Positions 63,656-64,000 of a stretch of DNA of 64,000 nt are shown here, piece after piece. The position numbers and the translations under genes were made by a program. The notes beneath the pieces are model-generated. The model saw only the letters and a program-made list of their open reading frames with translations, was not told where the DNA came from and ran no database searches. The stretch is from Flavobacterium pokkalii. Its GTDB lineage: Bacteria > Bacteroidota > Bacteroidia > Flavobacteriales > Flavobacteriaceae. The stretch lies in NCBI RefSeq assembly GCF_014596575.1, contig NZ_NASZ01000001.1, forward strand, positions 372,001 through 436,000. The letters run 5' to 3'. How positions within the stretch are numbered: the stretch's first letter is position 1; each line of letters begins with the position of its first letter.

Positions 63656-64000
63656 ATGAATAATTGCATAGTTATAATTCCAACCTATAACGAAATTGAA
63701 AATGTAGAAAGTATCATCAGAGCGGTGCTTTCGCAGCACAAACAGTTTCATGTGCTTATAGTGGATGATAATTCTCCTGATCACACGGCTGATAAGGTTC
63801 GGTTATTGCAAACCGAATTTGAAGGGCGTTTATTTTTGGAAAACCGAAAAGAAAAATCGGGTTTAGGAACGGCTTATGTACATGGTTTTAAATGGGCTTT
63901 GGCTCATAATTATGAATTTATTTTTGAAATGGATGCCGATTTTTCACACAATCCGAATGATTTAGAAAAATTGTACAATGCCTGTCATTTTGGTGATGCT
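63656..64000 (+). CDS. polyprenol-phosphate mannosyltransferase-like GT2, 5' part
   Basis: The gene runs off the right edge; 115 residues are visible. It has the GT2 opening CIVIIPTYNEIENVESII, VDDNSPDHTADKV (nucleotide-sugar site) and the DxD-type metal site in FEMDADFSHNPNDL. The arrangement matches dolichyl/polyprenol-phosphate mannose synthases, which make the lipid-linked mannose donor for surface glycans. It is divergent from DUF4271-hemD. Confidence 0.9.
   Translation, partial: MNNCIVIIPTYNEIENVESIIRAVLSQHKQFHVLIVDDNSPDHTADKVRLLQTEFEGRLFLENRKEKSGLGTAYVHGFKWALAHNYEFIFEMDADFSHNPNDLEKLYNACHFGDA

Noticed and set aside
63548..63784. 78-codon minus frame at the right end
   Set aside because: It is antisense to the start of the GT2 gene, which has clear family motifs.

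Overview
The window looks like a chromosomal stretch from a member of the Bacteroidota, most likely Flavobacterium or a close relative. It is AT-rich and ribosome binding sites are weak. Several genes are preceded by the Bacteroidota-type promoter TTTG/TTG-N17-23-TAnnTTTG. Family content agrees: SusC/SusD/SusE, a type 9 secretion (Por) C-terminal sorting domain, DUF5916, DUF5686, DUF4271, DUF3098, and the orders ftsX-DUF3098-uppP-truB and pyrH-frr. No phage, transposase, CRISPR array or rRNA was seen.

Layout. 1-556: start of a LytS-type sensor kinase running out of the window. 711-18591: a starch/maltodextrin utilisation region. It holds a SusA-like GH13 enzyme, a PQQ-type beta-propeller, a DUF5916/CBM9-like outer-membrane protein, then SusC, SusD and SusE, a strong terminator, a T9SS-secreted GH13 amylase, an FN3-type lipoprotein and a second SusA-like GH13 enzyme. 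The expected flow is surface cleavage by the secreted amylase, capture by SusD/SusE/FN3 lipoproteins, import through SusC, and trimming by the two neopullulanase-like enzymes. 18733-32893: housekeeping genes (tRNA-Ala, enoyl-CoA hydratase, queD, lpxH, a GT9 transferase, an MFS carrier, recJ, rsmI, tdk, rpoN, asnS) mixed with small lipoproteins and hypotheticals.

32900-35600 is the only clearly accessory stretch. It has a dense cluster of short palindromes, a small GIY-YIG nuclease bracketed by inverted 26-bp repeats, a HEPN-like protein with an R-x4-H motif, and a membrane protein whose reading frame has no ordinary start codon and abuts the HEPN stop. Two diverged, oppositely oriented copies of a roughly 72-bp structured element flank it. 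Their stems covary and both keep an unpaired G. This is the best candidate here for something undescribed.

35677-53224: a GH63-like glucosidase, an MscS channel, an MMPL/RND transporter, a KefB-like antiporter with a small Gdx-type exporter, a DUF5686 protein, frr/pyrH, a patatin, truB, uppP and ftsX. 53306-57426: a molybdate uptake operon (outer-membrane channel, ModA, di-TOBE protein, ModB, ModC). 57623-64000: leuS with repeat-derived insertions, a zinc membrane peptidase, a haem c lipoprotein, hemD, DUF4271, and the start of a polyprenol-phosphate mannose synthase-like GT2 enzyme.

Dispersed palindromes of several families recur between genes and, unusually, inside leuS. Domain names come from recognition of the translated sequence, not from database searches.
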